Assembly: GCA_902779765.1 (NCBI GenBank)
Contig: CACZCQ010000005.1
Location: 124,001-188,000 of the forward strand
Direction: 5' to 3'
DNA from: an uncultured Bacteroidia bacterium
Lineage (GTDB): Bacteria > Bacteroidota > Bacteroidia > Bacteroidales > UBA932
Length of the DNA: 64,000 bases
Shown: positions 26,439-35,784 of the stretch, piece by piece
Numbering within the stretch: position 1 is the first letter of the stretch
Layout: each line of letters begins with the position of its first letter
Notes under the pieces: generated by a model
Database searches by the model: none
What the model was told of the DNA's origin: nothing
What the model saw: only the letters and a program-made list of their open reading frames with translations
Translations under genes and position numbers: made by a program

Positions 26439-27782
26439 CTAGATAACGCCCTGCTCGAGCATCGCCTCGGCGACCTTCATGAAGCCGGCGATATTGGCGC
26501 CCTTGACATAGTCCACGGTGCCGTCAGCACGGGTTCCGTACTTTACGCACTGCTCGTGGATGCTCTGCATGATCCAGTGGAGCTTGTCATCGACTTCCTT
26601 GGCGGACCAGCTGAGGTGGGCAGCGTTCTGGGTCATCTCAAGACCGGAAGTGGCCACGCCACCGGCGTTGACTGCCTTGCCGGGAGCGAAGAGGATACCA
26701 TTGTTCTGGAAATAGTGGATGGCACCGGGCTGGCATCCCATGTTGGACACCTCGCAGCAGCACCAGCAGCCATTGGCGACGAGTTCCTTCGCATCGTCCT
26801 CGCTCAGCTCGTTCTGGAAAGCGCAAGGGAGTGCGATATCCACGGGAATGCTCCAAGCCTTCTTTCCGGCGGTGAAGAATGCCTTCTCAGGGAACTTGGT
26901 GGCCATATCCTCAACCATGTTGCGGTTGGAAGCGCGCATATCGAGCATATAGTCGATCATTTCCTTGGTGATTCCGTCAGGAATATGGCAGACTCCGTCA
27001 GGACCGGAGATGGCGACGACCTTTGCTCCGAGCTCGCGGGCCTTGGTGGCCGCACCCCATGCTACGTTACCGAAGCCGGAGATGGCGATCTTCTTTCCTA
27101 CGAGATCCTTTCCAGCCTTCTGGAGAAGGTGCTGGGTGAAATATAGGGCACCGAAACCGGTAGCCTCAGGACGGAGGATGGAGCCTCCCCAGGTTGCGCC
27201 CTTTCCGGTAAGGACACCGGTGTGGTACTGACGGGCGAGCTTCTGGTACATTCCGTTCAGGAAACCGATCTCACGGCCGCCGACACCCACGTCACCTGCA
27301 GGGATGTCCTGGTCGGGACCGATGCAGCGCCAGAGTTCGAGCATGAAGGCCTGGCAGAAACGCATGATCTCAGCGTTGGACTTGCCGACCGGGTCGAAAT
27401 CGGAACCACCCTTTGCACCACCCATAGGAAGGGTCGTAAGGGCGTTCTTGAATGTCTGCTCGAAACCGAGGAACTTGAGCATTGAAGGAGTGACTGCCTT
27501 GTGGAAGCGGAGACCTCCCTTGTAGGGACCGATCGCACTGTTGAACTGGACACGGTAACCCAGGTTTGTCTGGACCTCACCATTGTCGTCAATCCAGGTG
27601 ACACGGAAAGTGAAGATACGGTCGGGCTCGACGAGCCTTTCGACTATCTTCGCCTTCTCGAACTCGGGATGCTGGTTGTAAACATCCTCGATGGACTCAA
27701 GGACCTCCTGTACTGCCTGGAGATATTCCTTCTCAGTGGGGTACTTGGCCTGGAGACGGGCCATTATCTCTGTGGTTTTCAT
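26439..27782 (-). CDS. gdhA: Glutamate dehydrogenase (hexameric, NAD(P)-type)
   Basis: 447 residues, normal for the small hexameric class. The catalytic Lys lies in PMGGAKGGSDFDP; the substrate region is YKGGLRFH; the Rossmann motif SGFGNVAWGAA binds the dinucleotide. It catalyses reversible amination of 2-oxoglutarate, a main ammonia-assimilation route in Bacteroidales. Cofactor preference cannot be settled by eye. It lies downstream of the 2-oxoacid:ferredoxin oxidoreductase genes, which act on the same keto acid, with 45 bp between. Confidence 0.95.
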   Translation of the reverse strand: MKTTEIMARLQAKYPTEKEYLQAVQEVLESIEDVYNQHPEFEKAKIVERLVEPDRIFTFRVTWIDDNGEVQTNLGYRVQFNSAIGPYKGGLRFHKAVTPSMLKFLGFEQTFKNALTTLPMGGAKGGSDFDPVGKSNAEIMRFCQAFMLELWRCIGPDQDIPAGDVGVGGREIGFLNGMYQKLARQYHTGVLTGKGATWGGSILRPEATGFGALYFTQHLLQKAGKDLVGKKIAISGFGNVAWGAATKARELGAKVVAISGPDGVCHIPDGITKEMIDYMLDMRASNRNMVEDMATKFPEKAFFTAGKKAWSIPVDIALPCAFQNELSEDDAKELVANGCWCCCEVSNMGCQPGAIHYFQNNGILFAPGKAVNAGGVATSGLEMTQNAAHLSWSAKEVDDKLHWIMQSIHEQCVKYGTRADGTVDYVKGANIAGFMKVAEAMLEQGVI

Positions 27783-27827
27783 GATAAATTGATAGTGTTA
27801 CTTGTTGTTTTATCTATTTTCAGTTTA

Positions 27828-28844
27828 TTACAATTCCCAGGTCGAACCACTGTGAAGCAGTCCTTCCATATCGCGGACCTTCGCCCTGGACTTGACCTCT
27901 TCCAACTGGCGGGCCACCTCCTCCTCATAGGTATTGGCAGTGACATCACGGATCACTCCAAGGGCAACGGGGAACTCCGGCCAGCTCATCTCCGCGAGCA
28001 TGGTCTGAAGTCCCAGGTTGTCGGAATGGCTGTCGTGCGTGAGGATGTCATCCTCCGTCACGCCGTCCTCACCTATCGTGACCACCTTGAGTTTCCATCC
28101 GTCGAGCATTATGCCCTTGTCCCGGTTACGGCCGAAAATCATCTTTTCGCCGTCACGGAGCACGATGGTCCTGTCCGCCTTGAACTCCTTGTCGGAGATA
28201 TCGGCGTGGGTACCGTTGTTGAATATCATGCAATTGGTCAGGAACTCCATGACAGAGGTCCCGTTGTGCCTGGAAGCGGCGAGCATGACCTCCTGGTTGA
28301 GGGCGAGCTCGGTATCCATGCTCCTCGCGAAGAAGGTTCCCTTCGCACCCAGCACAAGGCTGCCCGGATTGAACGGAGCCTCGACCGTACCGTAAGGTGA
28401 AGTCTTGGTGACGGTCCCGAGCCTGGAAGTCGGGGAATACTGTCCCTTCGTCATACCGTAGATACGGTTGTTGAAGAGCATGAGGTTGATGTCTATGTTC
28501 CTCCTTATGGCGTGGATGAAATGGTTTCCGCCGATAGCCAGCGCATCACCGTCTCCGCTCACCTGCCAGACGCAAAGCTCGGGATTGGCGACCTTCATGC
28601 CGGTCGCGATAGCAGTGGCGCGACCGTGGATGCTGTGGAATCCGTAGGTGTCCATATAATAAGGCAACCTGGAAGAGCAGCCGATTCCGGACACGACGAC
28701 GATCTTGTCCTTCTCGATCCCCTTCTCCTTGCATACCTGCGGGAGAGTGCGCTGCAATGCCGCAAGAATGGAGAAATCCCCGCAACCAGGACACCATCTG
28801 ATCTCCTGGTCGCTCTTGAAATCCTTGAAAGTATATTCTGCCAT
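27828..28844 (-). CDS. korB: 2-oxoacid:ferredoxin oxidoreductase, beta subunit (TPP-binding; 2-oxoglutarate type)
   Basis: 338 residues. RWCPGCGDFSILAAL binds an FeS/TPP environment, the TPP-Mg motif is VSGDGDALAIGGNHFIHAIRRN, followed by NNRIYGMTKGQYSPTS. It pairs with the alpha-gamma fusion encoded 10 bp upstream to convert 2-oxoglutarate (or another 2-oxoacid) and CoA to the acyl-CoA with reduced ferredoxin. The two-subunit form with fused gamma is standard in Bacteroidota. Confidence 0.93.
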   Translation of the reverse strand: MAEYTFKDFKSDQEIRWCPGCGDFSILAALQRTLPQVCKEKGIEKDKIVVVSGIGCSSRLPYYMDTYGFHSIHGRATAIATGMKVANPELCVWQVSGDGDALAIGGNHFIHAIRRNIDINLMLFNNRIYGMTKGQYSPTSRLGTVTKTSPYGTVEAPFNPGSLVLGAKGTFFARSMDTELALNQEVMLAASRHNGTSVMEFLTNCMIFNNGTHADISDKEFKADRTIVLRDGEKMIFGRNRDKGIMLDGWKLKVVTIGEDGVTEDDILTHDSHSDNLGLQTMLAEMSWPEFPVALGVIRDVTANTYEEEVARQLEEVKSRAKVRDMEGLLHSGSTWEL

Positions 28845-28854
28845 GGTAATCTTA

Positions 28855-30693
28855 TTATTGCGACAATTCCGATGAAACCGACTCGACTATGTCCTTGACT
28901 AGGAATACCTGTCCCTGGACCTTGTTGCATCCGACGATATCCATGTCCGGGAAGGTGGAACGCAGCAGCGAAGCGAAATGCCCGCTGTTGAGCTCGCATA
29001 CGATTATCTTCCTGAAACGGGAAAGGACCTCCCTGGTGTTGCCGGGGAGAGGGTTGATGTAATCGAAGTGCACACGGCTTACTTCCTTGCCCTCGGCACG
29101 CAATTCCTCCGCAGCCGTAAGGATATGGCCGAGCGTACCGCCCCAACCTGCCAGGAGGATGTCTCCGCTTTCGGGACCGTCTATCACCAGGTCAGGGATG
29201 TCGGCGACTACCCTTGCCACTTTCTCGGCCCGCTCCTCTACCATGAGGGCATGGTTTTCGGGATCCGTGGAAAGCACTCCGGCATGGTTCTTCTCAAGAC
29301 CGCCGACGCGGTGCTCAAGTCCGGGGGTTCCGGCGGGCGCCCACTCCCTCGCGAGGGTTTCTCCGTCCCTCTTGAAAGGCTGGAATTTGTTCCCGTCCGC
29401 CTTGGCGAGCCTCGGCTTGATGGCCGGGAAATCATTCATCGAAGGGATTCTCCAGGGCTCTGAACCGTTGCCAAGGAAGCCTTCCGAGAGGAGAAGGACA
29501 GGGGTCATATGCTCTACGGCTATCTTGGCTGCATTGAAAGCGGCTTCGAAGCAGTGAGCCGGCGAATGGGCGGCCATCACCACGAGCGGGCTCTCGCCGT
29601 TACGGCCGTAGAGGGCCTCGTTGAGATCCGTCTGCTCGGTCTTGGTAGGCATACCCGTACAGGGGCCTGCCCTCTGGACGTCTACCACCACCAGCGGAAG
29701 CTCGGTCATGACCGCGAGTCCGAGAGCCTCGGACTTCAGCGACAGGCCGGGACCGGATGTGGTCGTAACAGCCAGGCTGCCGGCGAAGGAAGCGCCGATG
29801 GCCGAGCATATTCCGGCTATCTCGTCCTCCGTCTGCATGGTCTTGACACCCAGATTCTTGTGTATTGCAAGTTCCTCGAGGATGGCAGTAGCAGGGGTTA
29901 TGGGATACGAACCGCAGAACAGCGGCAGCCCGGATTTCTCCGATGCTGCGATGAAGCCCCAGGCAAGGGCCTGGTTGCCGGTTATGTTCCTGTATACTCC
30001 TTTCTCGTGAATGCCGGGAGCTATGGTGTAGGTATCAGCTACCGCCTGGATGTTGGCTGCATAGTTGAAACCATCGTTCACCACTTTCCGGTTGGGCTCG
30101 ATCATCTCCGGATGCTTCTTGCGGAAACGACCCTCGAGATAGGTGTAGACATAATCGAGCGGACGGTTGTAGATGAAGCATGCCATACCCAGAGTGAACA
30201 TGTTCTTGCACTTGTGGATGGAAGAGAAGTCCAGTCCGCTGTCCTTGAGGCTTTCTTCAGTCAGCCTGGTTATGGGAGCTACGATTATGTTCCTGTCTTC
30301 GATATGGAGTTCCTCGAAAGGATTCCCCTTGAACCCTGCCTTGTCCAGTCCCTGGTCATCAAAGGCGTCCTCGTTCACCAGAACCGTCGCGTTCCTCTTC
30401 AGCCATTTCGCATTGGCCTTGAGCGCCGCGGGATTCATGGCCACCAGCATGTCGCAGAAATCACCGGGGGTGTTGACCTTGCCGCTGCCGATATGTACCT
30501 GGAAACCCGAGACACCTGCCACAGTCCCCTTGGGAGCCCTGATCTCGGCAGGATAATCCGGGAAAGTGGAAAGGCCGTTACCGTAGACTGCCGACAAATT
30601 GGCGAACAGTGTACCCGTGAGCTGCATTCCGTCTCCGGAATCTCCGGCGAACCTGATCACGACGTCCTTGGCATCAATAACCCTATGTTGCAT
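28855..30693 (-). CDS. korA: 2-oxoacid:ferredoxin oxidoreductase, alpha subunit with fused gamma domain
   Basis: 612 residues. The N-terminal gamma domain (residues about 10-190) starts DVVIRFAGDSGDGMQLTGTLFA. The alpha pyrimidine-binding region has FCGSYPITPATAILEEL and the TTTSGPGLSLKSEALGLA stretch, with the transketolase-like C-terminal domain (ILLAGWGGTLGHI) last. It forms the catalytic heterodimer with the beta subunit. A TACATTTG promoter box lies upstream at 30734-30741. Confidence 0.93.
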   Translation of the reverse strand: MQHRVIDAKDVVIRFAGDSGDGMQLTGTLFANLSAVYGNGLSTFPDYPAEIRAPKGTVAGVSGFQVHIGSGKVNTPGDFCDMLVAMNPAALKANAKWLKRNATVLVNEDAFDDQGLDKAGFKGNPFEELHIEDRNIIVAPITRLTEESLKDSGLDFSSIHKCKNMFTLGMACFIYNRPLDYVYTYLEGRFRKKHPEMIEPNRKVVNDGFNYAANIQAVADTYTIAPGIHEKGVYRNITGNQALAWGFIAASEKSGLPLFCGSYPITPATAILEELAIHKNLGVKTMQTEDEIAGICSAIGASFAGSLAVTTTSGPGLSLKSEALGLAVMTELPLVVVDVQRAGPCTGMPTKTEQTDLNEALYGRNGESPLVVMAAHSPAHCFEAAFNAAKIAVEHMTPVLLLSEGFLGNGSEPWRIPSMNDFPAIKPRLAKADGNKFQPFKRDGETLAREWAPAGTPGLEHRVGGLEKNHAGVLSTDPENHALMVEERAEKVARVVADIPDLVIDGPESGDILLAGWGGTLGHILTAAEELRAEGKEVSRVHFDYINPLPGNTREVLSRFRKIIVCELNSGHFASLLRSTFPDMDIVGCNKVQGQVFLVKDIVESVSSELSQ

Positions 30694-30733
30694 TATTAAT
30701 TATGATATTTTATCAGTATCACTAAATATGTTG

Positions 30734-30741
30734 CAAATGTA
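30734..30741 (-). promoter_or_regulatory. -7 box of the korA-korB promoter
   Basis: TACATTTG on the minus strand (exact TAnnTTTG), 40 bases before the korA start, in an A/T-rich leader. Confidence 0.6.
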
Positions 30742-30801
30742 TAGAATAAAATACAGAAAAGACAATAATTTTGAAGAAAAAGAGGAACTTTTGTTCCGTC
30801 A

Positions 30802-30830
30802 ACAAAAAAGACAGGCCTTAGCCTGTCTTT
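30802..30830 (-). terminator. Intrinsic terminator after skp
   Basis: A 10-bp stem (AAAGACAGGC / GCCTGTCTTT) with tetraloop, followed on the minus strand by a T run. It lies 20 bp after the skp-like stop. Confidence 0.85.
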
Positions 30831-30850
30831 GTAATAAAATACATACCTCT

Positions 30851-31402
30851 TTATTGCTGCTGGGCCTGGAGTTCTTTCTCAAGATCCTCAAGGGTCCTGC
30901 CAGCAGGAATGTTGAGGGCCTTCCTTGCGTCGGCAGTCAGATCCTTGCACTGGCTCTTGTCGAAATAGAGGAACTGGCCGGGATCGAAGACCATGGTATA
31001 GCCACCGGCCTTGGCCAGCTTCTCGACAGTTTCGAGAGCCTTTTTCTGGATGGGCTCCATAAGCTGCTGATTCTGCTGCTGAAGTTCCATCTGGATAGAC
31101 TGCTGGAATTCCTGGATCCTGTTCTGGATCTCACCGAGTTCCTTCTCCTTGCTCTCCTTGATGGCAGGAGTCCAGGTAGCCTGCTTCTGCTGGTATTCGT
31201 TGAACTTGGCGTTAGCCTCGTCCACCATGCTCTGATATGTATCGCTGGCTTCCTTCTGGGCGGCCTGCATCTGGGTCCTCGCGGCGTCAGACTCGGGCAT
31301 GAGCATCACGATCTCGTTGAAATTCACATAAGCGAATTTCGCTTGTGCTGAAGCGGTGAGCGTGAACAATGCCATTGCGGCAAACAAAAAGATCTTTTTC
31401 AT
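30851..31402 (-). CDS. OmpH/Skp-family periplasmic chaperone
   Basis: 183 residues with signal peptide MKKIFLFAAMALFTLTASAQA, a beta-strand start KFAYVNFNEIV, then long Gln/Glu/Lys-rich coiled-coil helices (about residues 40-125) that form the Skp tentacles, and a C-terminal strand region. It carries unfolded outer-membrane proteins across the periplasm. It lies just downstream of bamA, as is typical. The C-terminus (LEKELQAQQQ) is Gln-rich. Confidence 0.9.
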   Translation of the reverse strand: MKKIFLFAAMALFTLTASAQAKFAYVNFNEIVMLMPESDAARTQMQAAQKEASDTYQSMVDEANAKFNEYQQKQATWTPAIKESKEKELGEIQNRIQEFQQSIQMELQQQNQQLMEPIQKKALETVEKLAKAGGYTMVFDPGQFLYFDKSQCKDLTADARKALNIPAGRTLEDLEKELQAQQQ

Positions 31403-31484
31403 ATCAATTTCAATTTTATCAGTTTGCTGAATTAGTGCCTATGCAAAGGTCGTGCAAAAATAAGAATAAAAAAGCAAATTATTA

Positions 31485-34097
31485 TCAGAACTGCTGACCT
31501 ATCATGAAATGGAACTGGCTCCTGTTCTTCTTCTCAGGGTTGTCGAAGCCATATCCCCAGTCGACTCCGAGAAGTCCGATCATAGGCAGGAACACCCTCA
31601 CGCCGACTCCGGCAGACCTCTGGATCTGGAACGGATTGAAGTTCTTGATGTTCGACCAGCAGTTTCCTCCCTCCAGGAATCCGAGCACGAAAATCGTGGA
31701 CTGAGGCTGCAGGATGACGGGATACCTGAACTCCATCGTAAACTTGTCGTACATGTTACCGGCGTAGTAACCGTTGGTGTTGTACGGAGTGATCTCCCAA
31801 GGGGTAAGGGAATAGTTCTCGTATCCACGGAGCGAAATCACGTCCGCTCCATATGTGTCGTATCCGTACATACCGTCACCACCGAGGCGGAATCCCTCGA
31901 AGGGTGAATAGCCCCATCTCTTGTTGTAGTATCCAAGGAAGCCGAACTGGGCGCGTCCCATGATCACGAGATCCTTCCAGACCTTGAGATAGGTTTCCGC
32001 ACTGAACTTCCACTTGTGATACTCGATCCACTTGTACCTGTCGGTGGAAGACCATTTGTCATAGTCGATATCCTTGTAACTCGAGACCCTTGTAGGATTG
32101 CCGGAAGCATCCAGGGTACCCAGGTCCTTCTTCCTGAACAGGGAATAAGGAGGAGTCAGCTGTACGCTTGCGGAGAAGACGGATCCAGCCCTCGGGAATA
32201 TCTGCTGGTCGGTCGAAGTCCTGTTGAGGCTAGCGGTATAACTGAGGTTGTGGGACCTTCCGTCCGTGAACATGAAGTAACCGCTGAACCAGTTCTTCAG
32301 GTCATACACCTGCCAGCTGAGTCCGTTGTAGAATGTAAAGTAATCGTCAGGCCATTTGAGCCTGGTACCGATACCTCCCGAGAAACCGTATACCTGCATG
32401 ACCTTGTCGTTGCTGAGAAGGCCGATGGCAAGATAGGAGTCTGTCTGCCTGGTGTAATATGCCTGGAGGCTGAGGGACGTAGGCTTCTTCTGGGTGAGCC
32501 AGGGCTCGGTGAAGCTGAATATCAGGGAAGTATAGTAGGTACCGTTGGTCTGGAAACGCAGCGAGAGGTTCTGGGCGTCACCAAGAGGCACGGGCCTCCA
32601 GGCGCTCTTGTCGAACATCCTCCTGGTTGAGAAGTTGTTGAAGCTCACACCGACCGTAGCGACGAAGGTCTTCATACCCCAACCACCGGAGAGTTCCAGC
32701 TGGCTGGAAGGCTTCTCGGTAACGTTGTAGATAAGGTCGACGGTGTTGTTCAGCTGGTTGGGCACGATGGAATAGCCGCCCTCTCCGGAAATGGCCTCCG
32801 GGTCGAACTGGCCCAGGGAAGCGATCTCCCTGATGGACCTCTCGAAGTTCGTCTGGCTGAACAGGTCGCCCGGCCTGGTATAGATCTGCCTGCGGACCAC
32901 CTTCTCGCTGGTAAGGTCGTTACCGTTGATGATGATGTTGCTGAGCGTCGCCTGCTTGCCCTCGGAGATCCTCATCTCGACGTCGACGGAATCACCCTCG
33001 ATATTGAGCTCGACAGGAGTCACGTTGAAGAACAGATAGCCTTCATCGCGATAGAGCTTGGAGACATCGTAATCCGTCTGCTTTCCGCCTCCACGGAGCC
33101 TCTTCTCCATCGTAACCACGTCGTAGGGATCGCCTTTCTTGATCTGGAGGATGGAATTCAGCTGGTCGGAGGAATGTACCGAGTTACCGGTCCAGGTAAT
33201 GTCCCTGAAGTAATATTTCTTGCCCTGGTCGAACTTGAAATCGATTCCCAGGCGGCCGGGCTCAACATAATAGATGGAGTCCTTGATTATCCGGGCGTCA
33301 CGGTAACCGGCCTCGTTGAACTTGCTGATCAGGTTCAGCTTGTCGGTGGGATATTCCTTCTCGTTGAATTTCTTGCTGTTGAAGAAGTTGTAGATCTTCT
33401 TGGCCTTCGTCTTCTTCATCGAGCGGGCGAGCTTGAAGTCGGAGACTCCGTCGTTGCCCTCGAAGTTGATGTCCCGGATCCTCACCTTGTCTCCCTTGTT
33501 TACGGCGAAGTTTACACGGATGGCATTCTTGATGATGGTATCCTTCTGGGTCTGGACATCCACGTCACAATTGAGGAAACCCTTTTCGGAATAATATTTC
33601 TTTATGATTCCGACTGAAGTCGTGGCCACATACTCGGAGAATTCACCTCCACGGCGCAGCCTGAGCCTTTCGCGAAGGTCTTTCTCCTCGCTTTTCTTAA
33701 CTCCCGTAAACAGCCACGAGGACACCCTGGGACGTTCCTTGATAACGATCTTGAACCAAGCGGAATCGGCAGCCTCGTTGACGTGGTCGATTTCCAGGGC
33801 CACATCCTCGAAATACCTCTGCAGCCAAAGCCTCTTGACGATGGAGGAAACGTCGTCGCTCGGGACCGTGAGTGTCATGCCCTTCTGAAGTCCGGTCAGC
33901 GAAATGATCTGCTGCTCTCCGAAATGATGGTTGCCTTCGACCATCACGCCTCCGACTATGTAGGTCTTCGGCTGGTCATAATCAATCTCCACAGGCCCGA
34001 CTGACGTCCCTACCTCCTGTCCGAAAGCCGTAAGACCGGCAAGGGACATAAAGAGGAGCAACAAGAGACGATATGTTTTCATCAAAAAAAGCTTCAT
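31485..34097 (-). CDS. bamA: Outer-membrane protein assembly factor BamA
   Basis: 870 residues. A signal peptide is followed by five POTRA repeats (for example VMVEGNHHFGEQQIISLTGL and the later ITWTGNSVHSSDQLNSIL), then a C-terminal 16-stranded barrel. The barrel contains the lid/loop-6 type segment near LRGYENYSLTPW and ends FHFMIGQQF with the terminal Phe. It inserts barrel proteins into the outer membrane. It lies 28 bp after uppS. It is slightly longer than E. coli BamA (810), as is usual in Bacteroidota. Confidence 0.95.
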   Translation of the reverse strand: MKLFLMKTYRLLLLLFMSLAGLTAFGQEVGTSVGPVEIDYDQPKTYIVGGVMVEGNHHFGEQQIISLTGLQKGMTLTVPSDDVSSIVKRLWLQRYFEDVALEIDHVNEAADSAWFKIVIKERPRVSSWLFTGVKKSEEKDLRERLRLRRGGEFSEYVATTSVGIIKKYYSEKGFLNCDVDVQTQKDTIIKNAIRVNFAVNKGDKVRIRDINFEGNDGVSDFKLARSMKKTKAKKIYNFFNSKKFNEKEYPTDKLNLISKFNEAGYRDARIIKDSIYYVEPGRLGIDFKFDQGKKYYFRDITWTGNSVHSSDQLNSILQIKKGDPYDVVTMEKRLRGGGKQTDYDVSKLYRDEGYLFFNVTPVELNIEGDSVDVEMRISEGKQATLSNIIINGNDLTSEKVVRRQIYTRPGDLFSQTNFERSIREIASLGQFDPEAISGEGGYSIVPNQLNNTVDLIYNVTEKPSSQLELSGGWGMKTFVATVGVSFNNFSTRRMFDKSAWRPVPLGDAQNLSLRFQTNGTYYTSLIFSFTEPWLTQKKPTSLSLQAYYTRQTDSYLAIGLLSNDKVMQVYGFSGGIGTRLKWPDDYFTFYNGLSWQVYDLKNWFSGYFMFTDGRSHNLSYTASLNRTSTDQQIFPRAGSVFSASVQLTPPYSLFRKKDLGTLDASGNPTRVSSYKDIDYDKWSSTDRYKWIEYHKWKFSAETYLKVWKDLVIMGRAQFGFLGYYNKRWGYSPFEGFRLGGDGMYGYDTYGADVISLRGYENYSLTPWEITPYNTNGYYAGNMYDKFTMEFRYPVILQPQSTIFVLGFLEGGNCWSNIKNFNPFQIQRSAGVGVRVFLPMIGLLGVDWGYGFDNPEKKNRSQFHFMIGQQF

Positions 34098-34125
34098 TGA
34101 AATTCAAGGATGCAAATATACGCAA

Positions 34126-34851
34126 TTATTTAACTTTTCCATACCGGCGGTTCCTCTTTGAGTATTCCGAGACCGCGGCACGGAACTCGTCTTTTCCAAA
34201 ATCAGGCCACAGGGTATCCACGAAGAGGAGCTCGGAATATGCGGCCTGCCACAGGAGGTAATTGCTGATCCTCTGCTCTCCGGAGGTACGGATGACAAGG
34301 TCCGGATCAGGGACCCCGGCCGTCACGAGGAGGTCTCCGAATTCCGCAGCGTCCACATTCTCAAGCCCGGAAGGATCGGAAGCATATTTCACCGCAAGTT
34401 TCCTGGCGGCCTGCAGGATATCCCATTTGCCGCTGTAACTCAGGAAGACGATGAGGTCGAGCACCGGCTCCTTGCCGGGTTCCGGAGCGGTCCTTTCCTC
34501 CGCCTTGTGTATCGACTCCCGGAGCTTCGGAGAAAGCCTCTCCATATTCCCGAGCACACGGAACCTTACGCCCTGCTTCTTTAAAGCCTCGATCTCATCG
34601 GCTATAGCCTTGAACATCAAGCTCATAAGGGTATCCACCTCGGATTCTGGACGTCCCCAGTTCTCCTCGGAAAAGGCGAAGAGGGAAAGATACCTCACCC
34701 CCGTTTCCACCGCAGCCTCCACACAGGCGCGGACGCTCTCGACTCCATGGGAATGACCATAGACCCTTTCGTGTCCTCTCTGCTGAGCCCATCTCCCGTT
34801 CCCGTCCATGATTATGGACACATGAACCGGGACCTTGACTGTTTCTTCCAT
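34126..34851 (-). CDS. uppS: Isoprenyl transferase (undecaprenyl diphosphate synthase)
   Basis: 241 residues from ATG at 34851 (MEETVKVPVHVSIIMDGNGR); the open frame extends into nadK but the family start is here, 4 bp after the nadK stop. Signature motifs are IMDGNGRWAQQRG (catalytic Asp), FAFSEENWGRP and DLVIRTSGEQRISNYLLWQ. It makes the C55 lipid carrier for peptidoglycan and surface polysaccharides, which fits the envelope operon. Confidence 0.95.
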   Translation of the reverse strand: MEETVKVPVHVSIIMDGNGRWAQQRGHERVYGHSHGVESVRACVEAAVETGVRYLSLFAFSEENWGRPESEVDTLMSLMFKAIADEIEALKKQGVRFRVLGNMERLSPKLRESIHKAEERTAPEPGKEPVLDLIVFLSYSGKWDILQAARKLAVKYASDPSGLENVDAAEFGDLLVTAGVPDPDLVIRTSGEQRISNYLLWQAAYSELLFVDTLWPDFGKDEFRAAVSEYSKRNRRYGKVK

Positions 34852-34855
34852 ATTC

Positions 34856-35689
34856 CTAAACTTGTTCTCCACCATTCCGGATATCTTCTCCCCAGAACAG
34901 TTTTGTCGTGAGTGCCTTGATGAAACTGGATTTTTCAAGACGAACTCTTTTCAGCGAAAATTGTGCCACCTTGACATCGATGACCGCATCGGACGACAGG
35001 ACCAGATTGCGGTTGTCCATCGACATCGTGACCTTTTCGTCACGGGACCGCATGGATATCCGGATCTTCGTGGTGTCGGGCACCACGAGCGGACGGACAT
35101 TGAGGTTGTGCGGTGCTATGGGGGCTATGATGAGAACCTTTGAATCAGGGACGCAGATGGGGCCTCCCACGCTCAACGAATACGCAGTGGAACCGGAACT
35201 GGTCGAGACCAGGAGTCCGTCGGCCCAATATGTCGGCAGAGGGTTGCCGTCTATCGCAACATCTATCCCGAGTATGGAAGCGCCGCAACGGAGGACAGAA
35301 ATCTCGTTGAGGGTATATGGCCAGAAGGAAGTCTCGGAACCGATTATCCCCCCTTCGACTCCCGTTTCGAGGAGTTCCCTGTCCTCAAGGGTATAGGAAC
35401 CCTCCAGAAGGGCTTCGCAAGCTTCCTCGGGACTGTATTCGGAAAGGAATCCTACACGGCCGAGATTTATTCCCAGTACCGGGATACCTGACATCCCGAC
35501 CCGTTTCGAAGCCGACAGGAAAGTTCCGTCACCTCCGACGCTCATGACCATGTCAGTGTTCTCGCGGATATCTTCTCCGGAATGGATGTCGTAGAACTCG
35601 AAAGGACCTTCCTTCAACCGTCCGACCATGGAGAGGAACCTCGGATTCGAGGATGTGTTCCTATCCCTGGAATATACTGCTATCTTCAT
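34856..35689 (-). CDS. nadK: NAD kinase
   Basis: 277 residues from ATG at 35689 (MKIAVYSRDR). The GGDGTFL motif (SVGGDGTFLSAS) forms the phosphate-binding loop; GINLGRVGFLSE and TSSGSTAYSLSVGGP are the NAD-binding segments. It phosphorylates NAD to NADP. It heads the nadK-uppS-bamA-skp operon, divergent from pdxJ. Confidence 0.95.
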   Translation of the reverse strand: MKIAVYSRDRNTSSNPRFLSMVGRLKEGPFEFYDIHSGEDIRENTDMVMSVGGDGTFLSASKRVGMSGIPVLGINLGRVGFLSEYSPEEACEALLEGSYTLEDRELLETGVEGGIIGSETSFWPYTLNEISVLRCGASILGIDVAIDGNPLPTYWADGLLVSTSSGSTAYSLSVGGPICVPDSKVLIIAPIAPHNLNVRPLVVPDTTKIRISMRSRDEKVTMSMDNRNLVLSSDAVIDVKVAQFSLKRVRLEKSSFIKALTTKLFWGEDIRNGGEQV

Positions 35690-35754
35690 CTGGGCACGAT
35701 AATGTTCAATTTTCAAAATTAGCACATTTCTGATAAAATCTGAACAGAAATCAC

Positions 35755-35762
35755 TACTTTTG
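35755..35762 (+). promoter_or_regulatory. -7 box of the pdxJ promoter
   Basis: TACTTTTG (exact TAnnTTTG), 22 bases before the pdxJ ATG. Confidence 0.6.
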
Positions 35763-35784
35763 TCCCGTTGTACATTAATAATAA